The notes beneath the pieces are model-generated. The model was not told the origin of the DNA, ran no database searches, and saw only the letters and a list, made by a program, of their open reading frames with translations. A DNA stretch of 64,000 nucleotides from Streptomyces amritsarensis (GTDB lineage Bacteria > Actinomycetota > Actinomycetes > Streptomycetales > Streptomycetaceae): the NCBI RefSeq assembly GCF_001953875.1, contig NZ_MQUR01000014.1, forward strand, positions 37,356 to 101,355, read 5' to 3'. This document shows positions 51,253 through 62,009 of this stretch, piece after piece; position 1 is the stretch's first letter, and every line of letters begins with the position of its first letter. The translations under genes were made by a program, and so were the position numbers.

Positions 51253-51288
51253 GTGCCTGCCCGAAACGTGGGTTAACTCTGCGGAAAA
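51253..51288 (+). promoter_or_regulatory. Possible GlnR box upstream of ureA
   Basis: GTGCC, GAAAC (51263-51267), TTAAC (51273-51277) and GAAAA (51284-51288) resemble the gTnAc-n6-GaAAc pairs of GlnR, each matching at four or five of five bases, but spacings are 5-5-6 rather than 6. It lies about 220 bases before ureA. The rest of the 343-base gap before ureA (51147-51490) shows no gene. Confidence 0.4.
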
Positions 51289-51490
51289 GAGCGGCCCCTA
51301 GCGTGGCGTCACGTGCGACCACCAATGATCACCGCTGAGCCGGTAGAGCTGCGGTGGACGGAACGGAAAGCCTTCCCCTGCGTTGGGCAAGAGACGCCTG
51401 GGTCGGAAAAGCGCAGGTCAACAGAGTGTTGAACGCCGCTGAGGTCCCTCGGCACGAAGTCGATCTCGTCCCGGAAGTTTGGTGATACGA

Positions 51491-51793
51491 GTGCAACTGA
51501 CACCGCACGAACAGGAGCGACTGCTCATCCACGTGGCCGCGGACGTGGCCGGGAAGCGGAGGGCGCGAGGGGTACGCCTCAACCACCCCGAGGCGGTGGC
51601 GCTGATCGCCTCGCACATCCTCGAAGGGGCCCGTGACGGCCGTACGGTGGCCGAGCTCATGGCCTCCGGCCGCACCGTCCTGAGCCGCGCGGACGTCATG
51701 GAGGGGATCCCCGAGATGATCCACGACGTGCAGGTCGAGGCGACCTTCCCGGACGGCACCAAACTCGTCACGGTCCACGACCCCATCGTCTGA
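51491..51793 (+). CDS. ureA: Urease gamma subunit
   Basis: 100-residue structural subunit of urease. [27 protein letters not shown] at the N-terminus and [16 protein letters not shown] and [31 protein letters not shown] at the end are diagnostic. GTG 51491 gives the usual length; upstream GTG 51482 or TTG 51479 have better spacing from GGAAG but would add residues not usual in the family. First gene of ureABCFGD. Confidence 0.96.
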   Translation: MQLTPHEQERLLIHVAADVAGKRRARGVRLNHPEAVALIASHILEGARDGRTVAELMASGRTVLSRADVMEGIPEMIHDVQVEATFPDGTKLVTVHDPIV

Positions 51794-51809
51794 CAAGGAG
51801 TACCCCCGC

Positions 51810-52121
51810 ATGATCCCCGGCGAAATCGCCTTCGGGGAAGGCCCGGTACTGCTCAACGAGGGCCGCCCCGTCACCCGTCTCACCGTCCTCAACTCCGCCG
51901 ACCGGCCCGTCCAGGTCGGCTCCCACTACCACTTCGCCGAGGCCAATCCCGGCCTCGACTTCGACCGCGCCGCGGCCCGCGGGCTCCGGCTCAACATCGC
52001 CGCCGGCACGGCCGTCCGCTTCGAGCCGGGCATCCCGGCGGCGGTGGAACTCGTCCCGCTGGCGGGCACGCGGACCGTACCCGGACTGCGCGGCGAGACC
52101 GGAGGGCCGCTCGATGGCTGA
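51810..52121 (+). CDS. ureB: Urease beta subunit
   Basis: 103-residue subunit with [21 protein letters not shown], then [28 protein letters not shown], typical of UreB. ATG 51810 with AAGGAG upstream. Overlaps ureC by eight bases, which shows coupling. Confidence 0.96.
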   Translation: MIPGEIAFGEGPVLLNEGRPVTRLTVLNSADRPVQVGSHYHFAEANPGLDFDRAAARGLRLNIAAGTAVRFEPGIPAAVELVPLAGTRTVPGLRGETGGPLDG

Positions 52122-53835
52122 GATCTCCCGCCAGGTGTACGCCGACCTCTTCGGGCCGACGACCGGCGACCGGATCCGGCTCGCCGACACCGACCTCTTC
52201 GTCGAGATCGAGCAGGACCTCGGCGGCGGCCCCGGCCGCTCCGGCGACGAAGCCGTCTTCGGCGGCGGCAAGGTCATCCGCGAATCCATGGGCCAGGCCC
52301 GCACCACCCGGGCCGAAGGCGCACCCGACACCGTGATCACCGGAGTCGTGGTCCTCGACCACTGGGGCATCGTCAAGGCCGACCTCGGCATCCGCGACGG
52401 CAGGATCTGCGGCATCGGCAAGGCCGGCAACCCCGACACCATGGACGGCGTCGATCCGGCGCTGGTCATCGGCCCCGAGACCGAGATCATCGCGGGCAAC
52501 GGGAAGATCGTCACCGCCGGCGCCATCGACGCGCACGTGCACTTCATCTCCCCGACCGTCGTCGACGAGGCCCTCGCCTCCGGGATCACCACCCTGGTCG
52601 GCGGCGGCACCGGACCGGCCGAAGGCACCAAGGCCACCACCGTCACCCCCGGACCCTGGCACCTGGCCCGGATGTTCGCGGCGCTGGAGGCCTACCCGGT
52701 CAACATCGGCCTCCTCGGCAAGGGCAACACCACCTCCCGTGAGGCCATGCACTCCCAGCTGCGCGGCGGAGCCCTCGGATTCAAGATCCACGAGGACTGG
52801 GGTGCCACCCCCGCCGCCATCGACGCCTGCCTGAGCGTCTGCGACGAGACCGGCGCCCAGGTCGCCATCCACACCGACACGCTCAACGAGGCCGGCTTCG
52901 TCGCCGACACCCTCGCGGCCGTCGCCGGGCGGACCATCCACGCGTACCACACCGAGGGCGCGGGCGGCGGACACGCCCCCGACATCATCACCGTCGTCTC
53001 CGAGCCGAACGTCCTGCCCAGCTCCACCAACCCCACCCGGCCGCACACCGTCAACACCGTCGAGGAACACCTCGACATGCTGATGGTCTGCCACCACCTC
53101 AACCCGGCCGTCCCCGAGGACCTCGCCTTCGCCGAATCCCGGATCCGGCCCTCGACCATCGCCGCCGAGGACGTCCTGCACGACCTCGGGGCCATCTCCA
53201 TCATCTCCTCCGACTCCCAGGCCATGGGGCGGGTCGGCGAGGTCGTCCTGCGCACCTGGCAGACCGCCCACGTGATGAAGAAGAGGCGGGGCTTCCTCCC
53301 CGGCGACGGCCCCGCCGACAACCACCGCGCCCGCCGCTACGTCGCCAAGTACACGATCAACCCCGCCGTGGCCCAGGGTTTCGCCCGCGACGTCGGCTCG
53401 ATCGAGACCGGGAAACTCGCCGACCTGGTGCTGTGGAACCCCGCCTTCTTCGGGGTCAAGCCCGAGCTCGTCCTCAAGGGCGGCCAGATCGCCTACGCCC
53501 AGATGGGCGACGCCAACGCCTCCATCCCCACCCCGCAGCCCGTCCTGCCCCGGCCGATGTTCGGCAGCCACGGCCGCGCGCCCGGCCTGAACTCGCTGAA
53601 CTTCACCGCCCAGGCCGCGCTCGACGACGGCCTGCCCGAACGGCTCGGACTCGGCAAGCGGTTCACCGCCATAGAGACCACGCGGAAGGTGACCAAGGCG
53701 GACATGCGCAACAACGACGCCATGCCGCGGGTCGAGGTCGACGCCGATACCTTCACCGTCACCATCGACGGCGAAGCGGTCGAACCGGCGCCCGCCGCGG
53801 AACTGCCCATGGCCCAGCGCTACTTCCTCTTCTGA
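52114..53835 (+). CDS. ureC: Urease alpha (catalytic) subunit
   Basis: 573-residue nickel amidohydrolase hydrolysing urea to ammonia and carbamate. All site residues are present: His141 and His143 (AHVHF), carbamylated Lys224 (GFKIHEDWG), His253 (AIHTD), His279 (AYHTEGAG), flap Cys326-His327-His328 (MVCHHL) and Asp367 (SSDSQ), each seven above the Klebsiella numbering. ATG 52114 overlaps ureB. Full length. Confidence 0.98.
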   Translation: MAEISRQVYADLFGPTTGDRIRLADTDLFVEIEQDLGGGPGRSGDEAVFGGGKVIRESMGQARTTRAEGAPDTVITGVVVLDHWGIVKADLGIRDGRICGIGKAGNPDTMDGVDPALVIGPETEIIAGNGKIVTAGAIDAHVHFISPTVVDEALASGITTLVGGGTGPAEGTKATTVTPGPWHLARMFAALEAYPVNIGLLGKGNTTSREAMHSQLRGGALGFKIHEDWGATPAAIDACLSVCDETGAQVAIHTDTLNEAGFVADTLAAVAGRTIHAYHTEGAGGGHAPDIITVVSEPNVLPSSTNPTRPHTVNTVEEHLDMLMVCHHLNPAVPEDLAFAESRIRPSTIAAEDVLHDLGAISIISSDSQAMGRVGEVVLRTWQTAHVMKKRRGFLPGDGPADNHRARRYVAKYTINPAVAQGFARDVGSIETGKLADLVLWNPAFFGVKPELVLKGGQIAYAQMGDANASIPTPQPVLPRPMFGSHGRAPGLNSLNFTAQAALDDGLPERLGLGKRFTAIETTRKVTKADMRNNDAMPRVEVDADTFTVTIDGEAVEPAPAAELPMAQRYFLF

Positions 53836-53848
53836 TGGGTCCCGCCAC

Positions 53849-54523
53849 ATGAGCCTCGCCGCGCTGCTCGTCCTCGCGGACGGCCGGTTCCCCGCGGGCG
53901 GCCACGCCCACTCCGGCGGGGCCGAGGCCGCCTGCAAGGCCGGCCGCATCCACGACGCCGCCACCCTGGAGGGCTTCTGCCGGGGCCGGCTGCACACCGC
54001 CGGGCTCACCGCGGCGGCCCTCGCGGCGGCGGCCGCCGCCGGGCTCGACCCGGCCGTCCTCGACGCCGAGGCCGATGCCCGCACCCCGTCGCCCGCGCTG
54101 CGCACCGCGGCGCGGCGGCTGGGCCGGCAGCTGCTGCGGGCCGCGCGGGCCACCTGGCCCGACCCCGCACTGGAGCAGCTCGCCGCCGCGTTCCCGCGTG
54201 GCGCCCACCAGCCCGTGGTGCTCGGCGTCACCGCCCGGGCGGCCGGGCTCGGGCCGCGGGACGCCGCGCACGTGGCGGCTTACGAGAGCGTCGGCGGACC
54301 GGCGACCGCCACCGTGCGGCTGCTGGGGCTGGACCCCTTCGAGGCGAGCGGGGTGCTGGCCCGGCTCGCCCCCGAGCTCGACGCCGTCGCCGCCCGGGCC
54401 GCCGAGGCCGCGCACCAGGCCCTGCTCGACGGGCCCGAGGCCCTGCCCGCGGCCTCCTCGCCGCTGCTGGAGATCGCCGCCGAGGTCCATGCCGACTGGC
54501 CGGTCCGCCTGTTCGCCTCCTGA
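53849..54523 (+). CDS. ureF: Urease accessory protein UreF
   Basis: 224-residue all-helical chaperone that binds the apo-urease and UreG. The start [26 protein letters not shown] and the later [51 protein letters not shown] are UreF-like, including the family pattern SxFPxGxxxHSxGLE in modified form. 13 bases after ureC. Confidence 0.93.
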   Translation: MSLAALLVLADGRFPAGGHAHSGGAEAACKAGRIHDAATLEGFCRGRLHTAGLTAAALAAAAAAGLDPAVLDAEADARTPSPALRTAARRLGRQLLRAARATWPDPALEQLAAAFPRGAHQPVVLGVTARAAGLGPRDAAHVAAYESVGGPATATVRLLGLDPFEASGVLARLAPELDAVAARAAEAAHQALLDGPEALPAASSPLLEIAAEVHADWPVRLFAS

Positions 54524-54561
54524 CCGCACCGCCCCACTCCTTCGACCCCGGGAGCACCCCC

Positions 54562-55253
<692 letters not shown>

Positions 55254-55257
<4 letters not shown>

Positions 55258-56039
55258 CCACCGCGCCCCCCGTCCCCCCGCCCGCCGCGGGAGTGCGGGC
55301 CACCGCCCGCATCCACGCCGTGGCCGACGGCCGGGGCGGGACCGCGCTGCCCCTGCTCGCCGGGGAAGGCCCGCTCGCCCTGCGCCGCACCCGAGGCCGG
55401 GAGGCCGAGGCCGGGGTCGTGCTCGTCGGCGCGATGAGCGCCCCCCTCGGCGGCGACCACCTCACCGTCCGCGCCACCGCCGGACCCGGGGCCAGGCTGG
55501 CCCTGGCATCCGCCGCGGCCACCCTGGCCCTGCCCGGCCGGGCCGGCGAGCCCGCGCGCTACGACGTGGAGCTGGACCTGGAGGACGGCGCCGCGGTGCG
55601 ATGGCTGCCGGAGCCGCTCGTCTCGGTCCGCGGCAGCGACCTGCGGGTCCGCACCCGGGTCCGGCTGGCCCCCACGGCACGCCTGCTGCTGCGCGAGGAA
55701 CAGGTCCTGGGCCGTCACGGGGAGCAGCCCGGTCTGCTGCGCAGCCGCCTCACCGTCACCCGCGGCGGCCGGCCGCTGCTGGACCAGGAGCTCGCCTGCG
55801 GCCCCGGCGCCCCCGGCGGTTGGGACGGCCCGGCCGGCCTGGCCGGGCACCGGGCCGTCGGCCAGCTCCTCGTCGTGGACCCGGCCTTCGCGCAGGACCC
55901 GCCGCCGGCCGCGGTGCTGGGGGAGTGCGCCGCCGCGACGCCGCTGGCCGGTCCGGCCGTCCTCGTGACGGCCCTGGCCGGGGACGCCCTGCGGCTGCGC
56001 GAGGTCCTCGACGCGGCCTGCCGCGCCTACCACCGCTGA
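55254..56039 (+). CDS. ureD: Urease accessory protein UreD/UreH
   Basis: 261-residue maturation scaffold that with UreF and UreG delivers nickel. Marks are [62 protein letters not shown] and [24 protein letters not shown], the UreD core. GTG 55254 overlaps the ureG stop (GTGA). Last gene of the operon; the stop is at 56039. Confidence 0.92.
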
Positions 56040-56221
56040 ACGCCGGACGCGTCGGGCCCCGCTCAGCGGTACTGGGCTGTCCGGTTATCGGCTTGGCAAA
56101 GAATGTGGACAGCACCCTGTCGCCGGGCCCGGACCGGACGACAGGATCCCCCTGCACGCCGACGACCACAGCGGCCAACCCGGCTGCCCACGGCGGCATT
56201 TGACGCAGGGGGAACAATCAC

Positions 56222-57901
56222 GTGATGCGCAACGCGGCGCTGGGGAGCGCCGCCACACTGATCACCGGCGCACTGGCCGCGAGCCTGCTGCTCGCCCCGC
56301 CGGCCGCCGCGGCCCCGGCCGACCAGGCCTCCCGGATCCCGGAGTCGCTGGGCGTGCAGATCGCCGCCGCCCGCGCCGCCCGTACCGGGATCGACTGGAA
56401 GGACTGTCCGGCGGACTGGGGCCTGGAGAAGCCCATCCAGTGCGGCTGGGTGAAGGTTCCGCTGGACTACGCCAAGCCGTACGGCAAGACCGTCGACATC
56501 GCCGTCGACCGGATCGGCAGCACCGGGACCAAGGAGGAGCGCCAAGGCGCCCTCGTCTACAACCCCGGCGGCCCCGGCGGCTCCGGCATGCGCTTCCCGC
56601 GCCGGGTCACCACCAAGAGCCCGCTGTGGGTCAACGCCTCCAAGGCCTACGACTTCGTGGGCTTCGACCCGCGCGGTGTCGGCCATTCGGCGCCCATCTC
56701 CTGCATCGACCCGCAGGAGTTCGTGAAGGCACCCAAGGCCGACCCGGTCCCGGACACCGAGGCCGACAAGCGCGCCCAGCGGGGGCTCGCCGCCGCGTAC
56801 GCGGACGGCTGCAAGGAGCGCAGCGGCGAGATGCTGCCGCACATGACCACGCCGAACACCGCGCGCGACCTCGACGTCGTCCGGGCCGCCCTCGGCGAGC
56901 GGAAGCTGAACTACCTCGGCGTCTCCTACGGAACCTACCTGGGCGGGGTCTACGCGACCCTCTTCCCGACCCACGTGCGCCGCATGATCGTCGACAGCGT
57001 GGTGGACCCGTCGCAGGACAACATCTGGTACCAGGCCAACCTCGGCCAGGACGTCGCCTTCCAGACGCGCTGGAACGACTGGCAGGACTGGGTCGCCGGG
57101 AACGACGCCGTCTTCCACCTCGGCGACACCCGCGCGAAGGTCGAGGCCAAGTGGCAGGAGCTGCGCGGCAAGGCCAAGGCCGAGGCGCTCGGCGGGATCG
57201 TCGGCCCGGCCGAGCTCATCGGCTTCTTCCAGAGCGCCCCGTACTACGACTCCGCCTGGGTGCCCGTCGCCCGGACCTTCGCGGCCTGGGCGGCCGGCGA
57301 CGAGCAGGCGCTGATCGACGCCATCGCCCCGGACATGTCGGACACCAAGGGCAACGCGGCCTCGGAGAACAGCAACGCCGTCTACACCGCCGTCGAGTGC
57401 GCCGACGCGAAGTGGCCCACCAGCTGGACCAGGTGGGACCGGGACAACACCCGGCTGCACGAGAAGTACCCGTTCCTCACCTGGTCGAACGCCTGGATGA
57501 ACCTGCCGTGCGCGACCTGGAGGTCGAAGCAGAGCACCCCGCTGGAGGTCCGCGCCGGCCGCGGTCTGCCGCCGGTCCTGATCGTCCAGTCCGAGCGGGA
57601 CGCGGCCACCCCGTACCAGGGCGCCGTCGAGCTGCACCGCCGGCTCGCCGGCTCGCGCCTGATCACCGAGCAGAACGCCGGCTCGCACGGCGTCACCAGC
57701 CTGGTGAACAGCTGCGTCAACACGCGGGTGGACGCCTACCTGCTCACCGGCAAGGTCGACGCCGAGGACGTGACGTGCGCCCCGCACGCCACTCCGGTCG
57801 CCCCGGCCGCGGCGGCCGCCCGCTCGTTGGACGCCGCTCCGGCCGACCTCCCGGCGCGCGAGGAGCTGCCCGCCGTACGCCGGGCCGTGTCCGCACGGTA
57901 G
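56222..57901 (+). CDS. Secreted alpha/beta hydrolase, tripeptidyl aminopeptidase type (S33)
   Basis: 559 residues with a Sec signal peptide (residues 1-31, SLLLAPPAAAAPA). The hydrolase carries VYNPGGPGGSG near 116, GFDPRGVGHS near 148, the nucleophile Ser235 in GVSYGTYLG, the acid Asp in VQSERDAATP and the His in AGSHGV, followed by a TAP-C domain with NSCVNTRVDAYLL. This is the Streptomyces tripeptidyl-aminopeptidase/Slp type. GTG 56222 has AGGGGGA eight bases upstream; ATG 56225 is the alternative. Confidence 0.93.
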   Translation: MMRNAALGSAATLITGALAASLLLAPPAAAAPADQASRIPESLGVQIAAARAARTGIDWKDCPADWGLEKPIQCGWVKVPLDYAKPYGKTVDIAVDRIGSTGTKEERQGALVYNPGGPGGSGMRFPRRVTTKSPLWVNASKAYDFVGFDPRGVGHSAPISCIDPQEFVKAPKADPVPDTEADKRAQRGLAAAYADGCKERSGEMLPHMTTPNTARDLDVVRAALGERKLNYLGVSYGTYLGGVYATLFPTHVRRMIVDSVVDPSQDNIWYQANLGQDVAFQTRWNDWQDWVAGNDAVFHLGDTRAKVEAKWQELRGKAKAEALGGIVGPAELIGFFQSAPYYDSAWVPVARTFAAWAAGDEQALIDAIAPDMSDTKGNAASENSNAVYTAVECADAKWPTSWTRWDRDNTRLHEKYPFLTWSNAWMNLPCATWRSKQSTPLEVRAGRGLPPVLIVQSERDAATPYQGAVELHRRLAGSRLITEQNAGSHGVTSLVNSCVNTRVDAYLLTGKVDAEDVTCAPHATPVAPAAAAARSLDAAPADLPAREELPAVRRAVSAR

Positions 57902-57953
57902 CGCGGGACGGGGGCGCGGCCGGCCCCGTGTGACCGGTGGAGCGGGAGGAGGC

Positions 57954-58664
57954 TCAGCGCGTCGTGCGCCGGGCCTTCTTCCGCGCCTGCTCCTCCTCGG
58001 CCTTCACCTCGGCCGCGTACCGGTCGACGTACTCCTGCCCGGACAGGCCGAGGATCGCGTACATGATCTCGTCGGTCACCGCCCGCAGGACGGCGCGCTC
58101 GCGCTCCATCCCGGCGTACCGGGAGAAGTCGAGCGGCTCGCCGAAGCGGATGGTCACCCGCCTGATCTTCGGGATCTTCTGGCCGGGCGGCTGGATCTCG
58201 AAGGTGCCCACCATCGCGCAGGGGATGACCGGCACCCCGGCGCCCAGCGCCATCGCGGCCACGCCCACCTTGCCCTTGTAGAGCCGGCCGTCGTGCGAGC
58301 GGGTGCCCTCCGGGTAGATGCCCAGCAGCTCGCCCTTGGCCAGCACCCCCAGCCCCTCGCGCAGGGCCGCCTGCCCGGCGTCCTTGCCGGAGCGGTCCAC
58401 GGGGATCTGGCCGGCGCTGCGAAAGAACGCGGCGGTGAGCCTCCCCTTGAGCCCGGGGCCGGTGAAGTATTCGGCCTTCGCCAGGAAGGTGATCCGCCGC
58501 GCAAGGATCGCGGGCATCAGGAAATGGTCGGAGAACGAAAGGTGGTTGCCCGCGACGATCGCGGCGCCCTCCGCCGGGATGTTGTCCAGGCCCTCGATCC
58601 GCGGCCGGAACAGCAGCCGCAGGAGCGGGCCGAGGAGCACGTGCTTGAGCAAGTGGTAGAACAC
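57954..58664 (-). CDS. 1-acyl-glycerol-3-phosphate acyltransferase (PlsC type)
   Basis: 236 residues. The HX4D motif is His41-Asp46 in GNHLSFSDHF, followed by FLAKAEYF near 60, FRSAGQIPVDRSG near 80 and EGTRS at 119-123, the phosphate-binding motif, and VPVIPCAMVGT near 142. It transfers an acyl chain to lysophosphatidate at the membrane. The C-terminal Lys/Arg-rich tail (EEEQARKKARRTTR) may aid membrane contact. GTG 58664. Confidence 0.92.
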   Translation of the reverse strand: MFYHLLKHVLLGPLLRLLFRPRIEGLDNIPAEGAAIVAGNHLSFSDHFLMPAILARRITFLAKAEYFTGPGLKGRLTAAFFRSAGQIPVDRSGKDAGQAALREGLGVLAKGELLGIYPEGTRSHDGRLYKGKVGVAAMALGAGVPVIPCAMVGTFEIQPPGQKIPKIRRVTIRFGEPLDFSRYAGMERERAVLRAVTDEIMYAILGLSGQEYVDRYAAEVKAEEEQARKKARRTTR

Positions 58665-58751
58665 CAGGCCGCTCCTGTCGGTATCCCGTCGTCACGGTCA
58701 TTTTACTGACGGTGAGCCCCGGGACGGCAGGGGTGGGGGCGGCGGCCTTCG

Positions 58752-58910
58752 TCAGGCACTGCGCGAAGCGGCCATCCCCGCGGTCAGCAGCCCCAGCACC
58801 ACCCAGCCGAACCACAGCCAGCCGTTGCTGCCGAGGACCACCGAGTACGTGGCCACGGCCACCAGTGCGGCGAAGGTCATCACTGCCATCGCCTTAACGG
58901 ATCCGGTCAT
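58752..58910 (-). CDS. Small two-helix membrane protein (52 aa)
   Basis: MTGSVKAMAV followed by two hydrophobic segments (MTFAALVAVATYSVVLG, WLWFGWVVLGLLTAGMA) and SRSA. It starts 32 bases after the CtaG-like gene, on the same strand, so the two are probably co-transcribed. Too short for reliable family assignment; it might be a small subunit or assembly partner of the oxidase factor. Confidence 0.6.
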   Translation of the reverse strand: MTGSVKAMAVMTFAALVAVATYSVVLGSNGWLWFGWVVLGLLTAGMAASRSA

Positions 58911-58942
58911 GCCCCATGGTGGCTCGCCGGGGTGGGATCGCG

Positions 58943-59899
58943 CTACTGGCCACGCGCTCGGAGCGAGGCGAGATACGCGTTGTACGCCTCCAGCTCCTGG
59001 TCGCCGTTGCGGTCCGCGGCCCGGTCGGAGCGCTTCGCGGCCCGCTGCTCGGAGTGGTACCACTGGTAGATCAGGGCGATCAGGACCAGCACCGAGGGGA
59101 TCTCGCTGAACGCCCAGGCGATGCCGCCGCCCCACTGCTGGTCGAGCAGCGGATCGATGCCGAGGGAGGCCGGCGGGTTCGCGTACGTCTTGATCATCGG
59201 CTGGCTCGCCATCATCAGGGCGATACCGAAGAAGGCGTGGAAGGGCATGCCCGCGAACAGCTCCAGCATCCGCATGACGTAGCCCGGACGGTGCGGCCCG
59301 GGGTCGACGCCCATGATCGGCCAGAAGAAGATCATGCCGACGGCGAAGAAGTGGACCATCATCGAGATGTGCCCGGCGCGGCTCTCCATCAGGAAGTCGA
59401 AGAGCGGGGTGAAGTACAGCGCGTAGAGGCTCGCGATGAACATCGGGATCGTGAAGGCCGGGTGCGTGATCACCCTCATGTACCGGCTGTGCAGCAGCGC
59501 CAGCAGCAGCTCGCGCGGCCCCCTGCGCCCGCGGGCGGCGGGCGGCAGCGCGCGCAGCGCCAGCGTCACCGGGGCGCCCAGCAGCACCAGGATCGGGGTG
59601 ATCATGCTGATCACCATGTGCTGGACCATGTGCACGCTGAACATGACCATGCCGTAGTCGTTCAGCTTGGTGCACATCACCAGGACCACGGTCAGCACGC
59701 CGATGGTGAACGCGATGGTCCGGCCCAGCGGCCAGGAGTCCCCGCGCCGGCGCAGCCGCAGCACGCCCCACCCGTAGAGGGCGAGGCCGAGCAGGGAGCC
59801 GAACAGGAAGAACGCGTCGAAGGAGAACTCCAGCCCGCGCCCGAGAGTGAACGGCGGCATGTCCATGTGCATGTCCATGCCGTGCCCGTTGTGGTCCAT
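58943..59899 (-). CDS. Cytochrome c oxidase assembly protein, CtaG-like
   Basis: 318 residues with seven hydrophobic helices, of the caa3-type CtaG family (MVQHMVISMITPILVLLGAPVTLALRAL and GMIFFWPIMGVDPGPHRPGYVMRMLELFAGMPFHAFFGIALM). The N-terminus MDHNGHGMDMHMDMPPF is Met/His-rich and could bind copper. ATG 59899 has GGGAG about nine bases upstream. It probably helps copper delivery to a terminal oxidase. Confidence 0.88.
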   Translation of the reverse strand: MDHNGHGMDMHMDMPPFTLGRGLEFSFDAFFLFGSLLGLALYGWGVLRLRRRGDSWPLGRTIAFTIGVLTVVLVMCTKLNDYGMVMFSVHMVQHMVISMITPILVLLGAPVTLALRALPPAARGRRGPRELLLALLHSRYMRVITHPAFTIPMFIASLYALYFTPLFDFLMESRAGHISMMVHFFAVGMIFFWPIMGVDPGPHRPGYVMRMLELFAGMPFHAFFGIALMMASQPMIKTYANPPASLGIDPLLDQQWGGGIAWAFSEIPSVLVLIALIYQWYHSEQRAAKRSDRAADRNGDQELEAYNAYLASLRARGQ

Positions 59900-60011
59900 C
59901 TGTTCACTCCCTCGACTGTGCTGCCCCACCACAGTAGTGCCGCCCCCGTACGCTCTTGCGCGCGGGGGCGGCCTGTCACAAAAGGGACGTCAGGGGACGG
60001 TCGCAGAACGG

Positions 60012-61037
60012 TCAGAGAACGGTCTGGGCCTCGTCGTAGCGCTCGGCCGGGACGGTCTTCAGGGTCGAGGTGGCCTCGGCGAGCGGCACCATCTCGATCT
60101 CGGTGCCGCGCAGTGCGGTCAGCATGCCGAACTCGCCCCGGTGCGCCGCCTCCACCGCGTGCCAGCCGAAGCGGGTCGCGAGGACGCGGTCGTACGCGGT
60201 GGGCGTGCCGCCGCGCTGGACGTGGCCCAGGATCACCGGCCGGGCCTCCTTGCCCAGGCGGTTCTCCAGCTCGACGGCCAGCAGGTTGCCGATGCCGGCG
60301 AACCGCTCGTGGCCGTAGATGTCCTTGCCGCGCTCCTCGAAGGCCATCGAGCCGGGCTTCGGCTTGGCGCCCTCGGCGACCACGACGATCGCGAACCGCT
60401 TGCCCGCGGAGAAGCGCTCGCCGACGATCGCGGTCAGCTCGTCGATGTCGAAGGGGCGTTCCGGCACGACGATGGCGTGGGCGCCGGCCGCCATGCCCGA
60501 GTGCAGCGCGATCCAACCGGTGTGGCGGCCCATGACCTCGACGACCATCACGCGCTGGTGGGACTCGGCGGTGGTCTTCAGCCGGTCCAGCGCCTCCGTG
60601 GCGACGCCGACGGCGGTGTCGAAGCCGAAGGTGACGTCGGTCGAGGCGATGTCGTTGTCGATGGTCTTCGGGACGCCGACGATCGGCAGGCCGGCCTGCG
60701 AGAGCAGGTTCGCGGCCTTCAGGGTGCCCTCGCCGCCGATCGGGATGATCGCGTCGAGCCCGAGGTCGGCGACGTGCCCGCGGGCACGCTCGACGCCGTC
60801 GCGCAGGTGCGCGGGCTGGACCCGGGAGGAGCCGAGGATTGTGCCGCCGCGGGCGAGGATGCCGGCGACCGCATCGAGGTCGAGCTTGCGGTAGTCCGCC
60901 TCCAGCAGGCCCTTCCAGCCGTCATGGAAGCCGATCACCTCATCGCCGTGGTCGACGACGGCGCGGTGTACGACGGAGCGGATGACGGCGTTGAGGCCGG
61001 GGCAGTCGCCACCGGAAGTGAGCACACCTATGCGCAT
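60012..61037 (-). CDS. pfkA: 6-phosphofructokinase
   Basis: 341 residues of the actinomycete PfkA group. GGDCPGLNAVIR is at 9-20, GGEGT at 101-105 with Gly104 and Lys124 in VPKTIDND, and MGRHTGW at 168-174. Gly104 rather than Asp points to ATP, not pyrophosphate, as donor. Commits fructose 6-phosphate to glycolysis. ATG 61037 gives the standard N-terminus MRIGVLTSGGDCPG. Streptomycetes carry several copies, and this resembles the SCO1214 copy. Confidence 0.93.
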   Translation of the reverse strand: MRIGVLTSGGDCPGLNAVIRSVVHRAVVDHGDEVIGFHDGWKGLLEADYRKLDLDAVAGILARGGTILGSSRVQPAHLRDGVERARGHVADLGLDAIIPIGGEGTLKAANLLSQAGLPIVGVPKTIDNDIASTDVTFGFDTAVGVATEALDRLKTTAESHQRVMVVEVMGRHTGWIALHSGMAAGAHAIVVPERPFDIDELTAIVGERFSAGKRFAIVVVAEGAKPKPGSMAFEERGKDIYGHERFAGIGNLLAVELENRLGKEARPVILGHVQRGGTPTAYDRVLATRFGWHAVEAAHRGEFGMLTALRGTEIEMVPLAEATSTLKTVPAERYDEAQTVL

Positions 61038-61174
61038 GGCAGAAGAGACCTTTGCAACGTGGGCCGGCGACCGGACCACGTCGTCCGGTGGGAACTACGG
61101 CCACCCTACAAGCGGTTTGGCAGTGCCCTGAACCATCCTCCACATGCTGGTCGTGATCGTCGTGCGAAACGACG

Positions 61175-61208
61175 TCGGCCCGGTTCCCCCTAGGGAAAAC
61201 CGGGCCGA
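61175..61208 (-). terminator. Terminator after gatD
   Basis: TCGGCCCGGTT and AACCGGGCCGA, 11-bp arms with a 12-base loop, between gatD and pfkA on the minus strand. Marks the end of the murT-gatD transcript. Confidence 0.6.
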
Positions 61209-61252
61209 ACACATGATGCGGGGGCCGCCCTGATGAGCGGTTCGCGCGGGTG

Positions 61253-61981
61253 CTAGGCGGGCTGTGTCGCCGCCGCGATCCGCTCGGCGCGCAGCGCCTC
61301 GTACCACCGGTCGTCTATGGCCGGCAGCGCGTTGACGTCGAGGGCCAGCTTCAGCAGCAGGTCCGCGATCTGCGGGTTGCGCGCCATCACGGGCCCGTGC
61401 ATGTAGGTCCCGAACACCGTGTCGTTGTAGGCGCCTTCGGTGCCGTCGCCGGTGCCGTTGCCGCGGCCCATGGTCACCCGGGCGAACGGCTTCGCCGTCG
61501 GGCCCAGGTGGGTGACGCCCTGGTGGTTCTCGAAGCCCGTCAGCTGCGGCAGGCCCAGGCGCGGGTCGATGTCGGCGAGGACGTCGCCGACGCACCGCTC
61601 GCCCTCACCGCGCAGCGTCACGACGTCCAGCAGGCCGAGGCCCTCCTGGCGCTGGCCCTGGTCGTTGACGAACTCCTTGCCGAGGATCTGGTAGCCGGCG
61701 CAGACGGAGAAGACGATCGCCCCGTTCGAGACGGCGCGCTCCAGACCGCCGTCGCGCAGCAGGCGCTCCGCCGCCAGGCGCTGCGGGCGGTCCTCACCGC
61801 CGCCGATCAGGTAGATGTCACCCGAGGTGGGGATGGGCTGGTCGCTGCGCACGTCCACGCGCTGCACGTCCAGGCCGCGCTGGCGGGCCCGGCGCTCCAC
61901 GACGAGGGCGTTGCCCTGGTCTCCGTACGTGCTGAGCAGGTCGGGGTAGACCCACACCAGACGCAGGCTGTTGTCGCTCAT
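61253..61981 (-). CDS. gatD: Lipid II isoglutaminyl synthase, glutaminase subunit GatD
   Basis: 242-residue class-I glutamine amidotransferase of the CobB/CobQ type. The nucleophile Cys94 is in VCAGYQILG, exactly as in S. aureus GatD, and His195 lies in GTYMHGPVMARNP. LIGGGEDRPQRLAAERLL is another mark. It releases ammonia from glutamine and passes it to MurT, which amidates the D-Glu of lipid II. It lies 28 bases downstream of murT. Confidence 0.93.
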   Translation of the reverse strand: MSDNSLRLVWVYPDLLSTYGDQGNALVVERRARQRGLDVQRVDVRSDQPIPTSGDIYLIGGGEDRPQRLAAERLLRDGGLERAVSNGAIVFSVCAGYQILGKEFVNDQGQRQEGLGLLDVVTLRGEGERCVGDVLADIDPRLGLPQLTGFENHQGVTHLGPTAKPFARVTMGRGNGTGDGTEGAYNDTVFGTYMHGPVMARNPQIADLLLKLALDVNALPAIDDRWYEALRAERIAAATQPA

Positions 61982-62009
61982 GCTCGTGTGTCCTCTGGGG
62001 GTATGAGTT

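Noticed and set aside
60012..61037. Pyrophosphate-dependent phosphofructokinase
   Set aside because: Residue 104 is Gly, not the Asp of PPi enzymes, although Lys124 is shared by both groups in actinomycetes.
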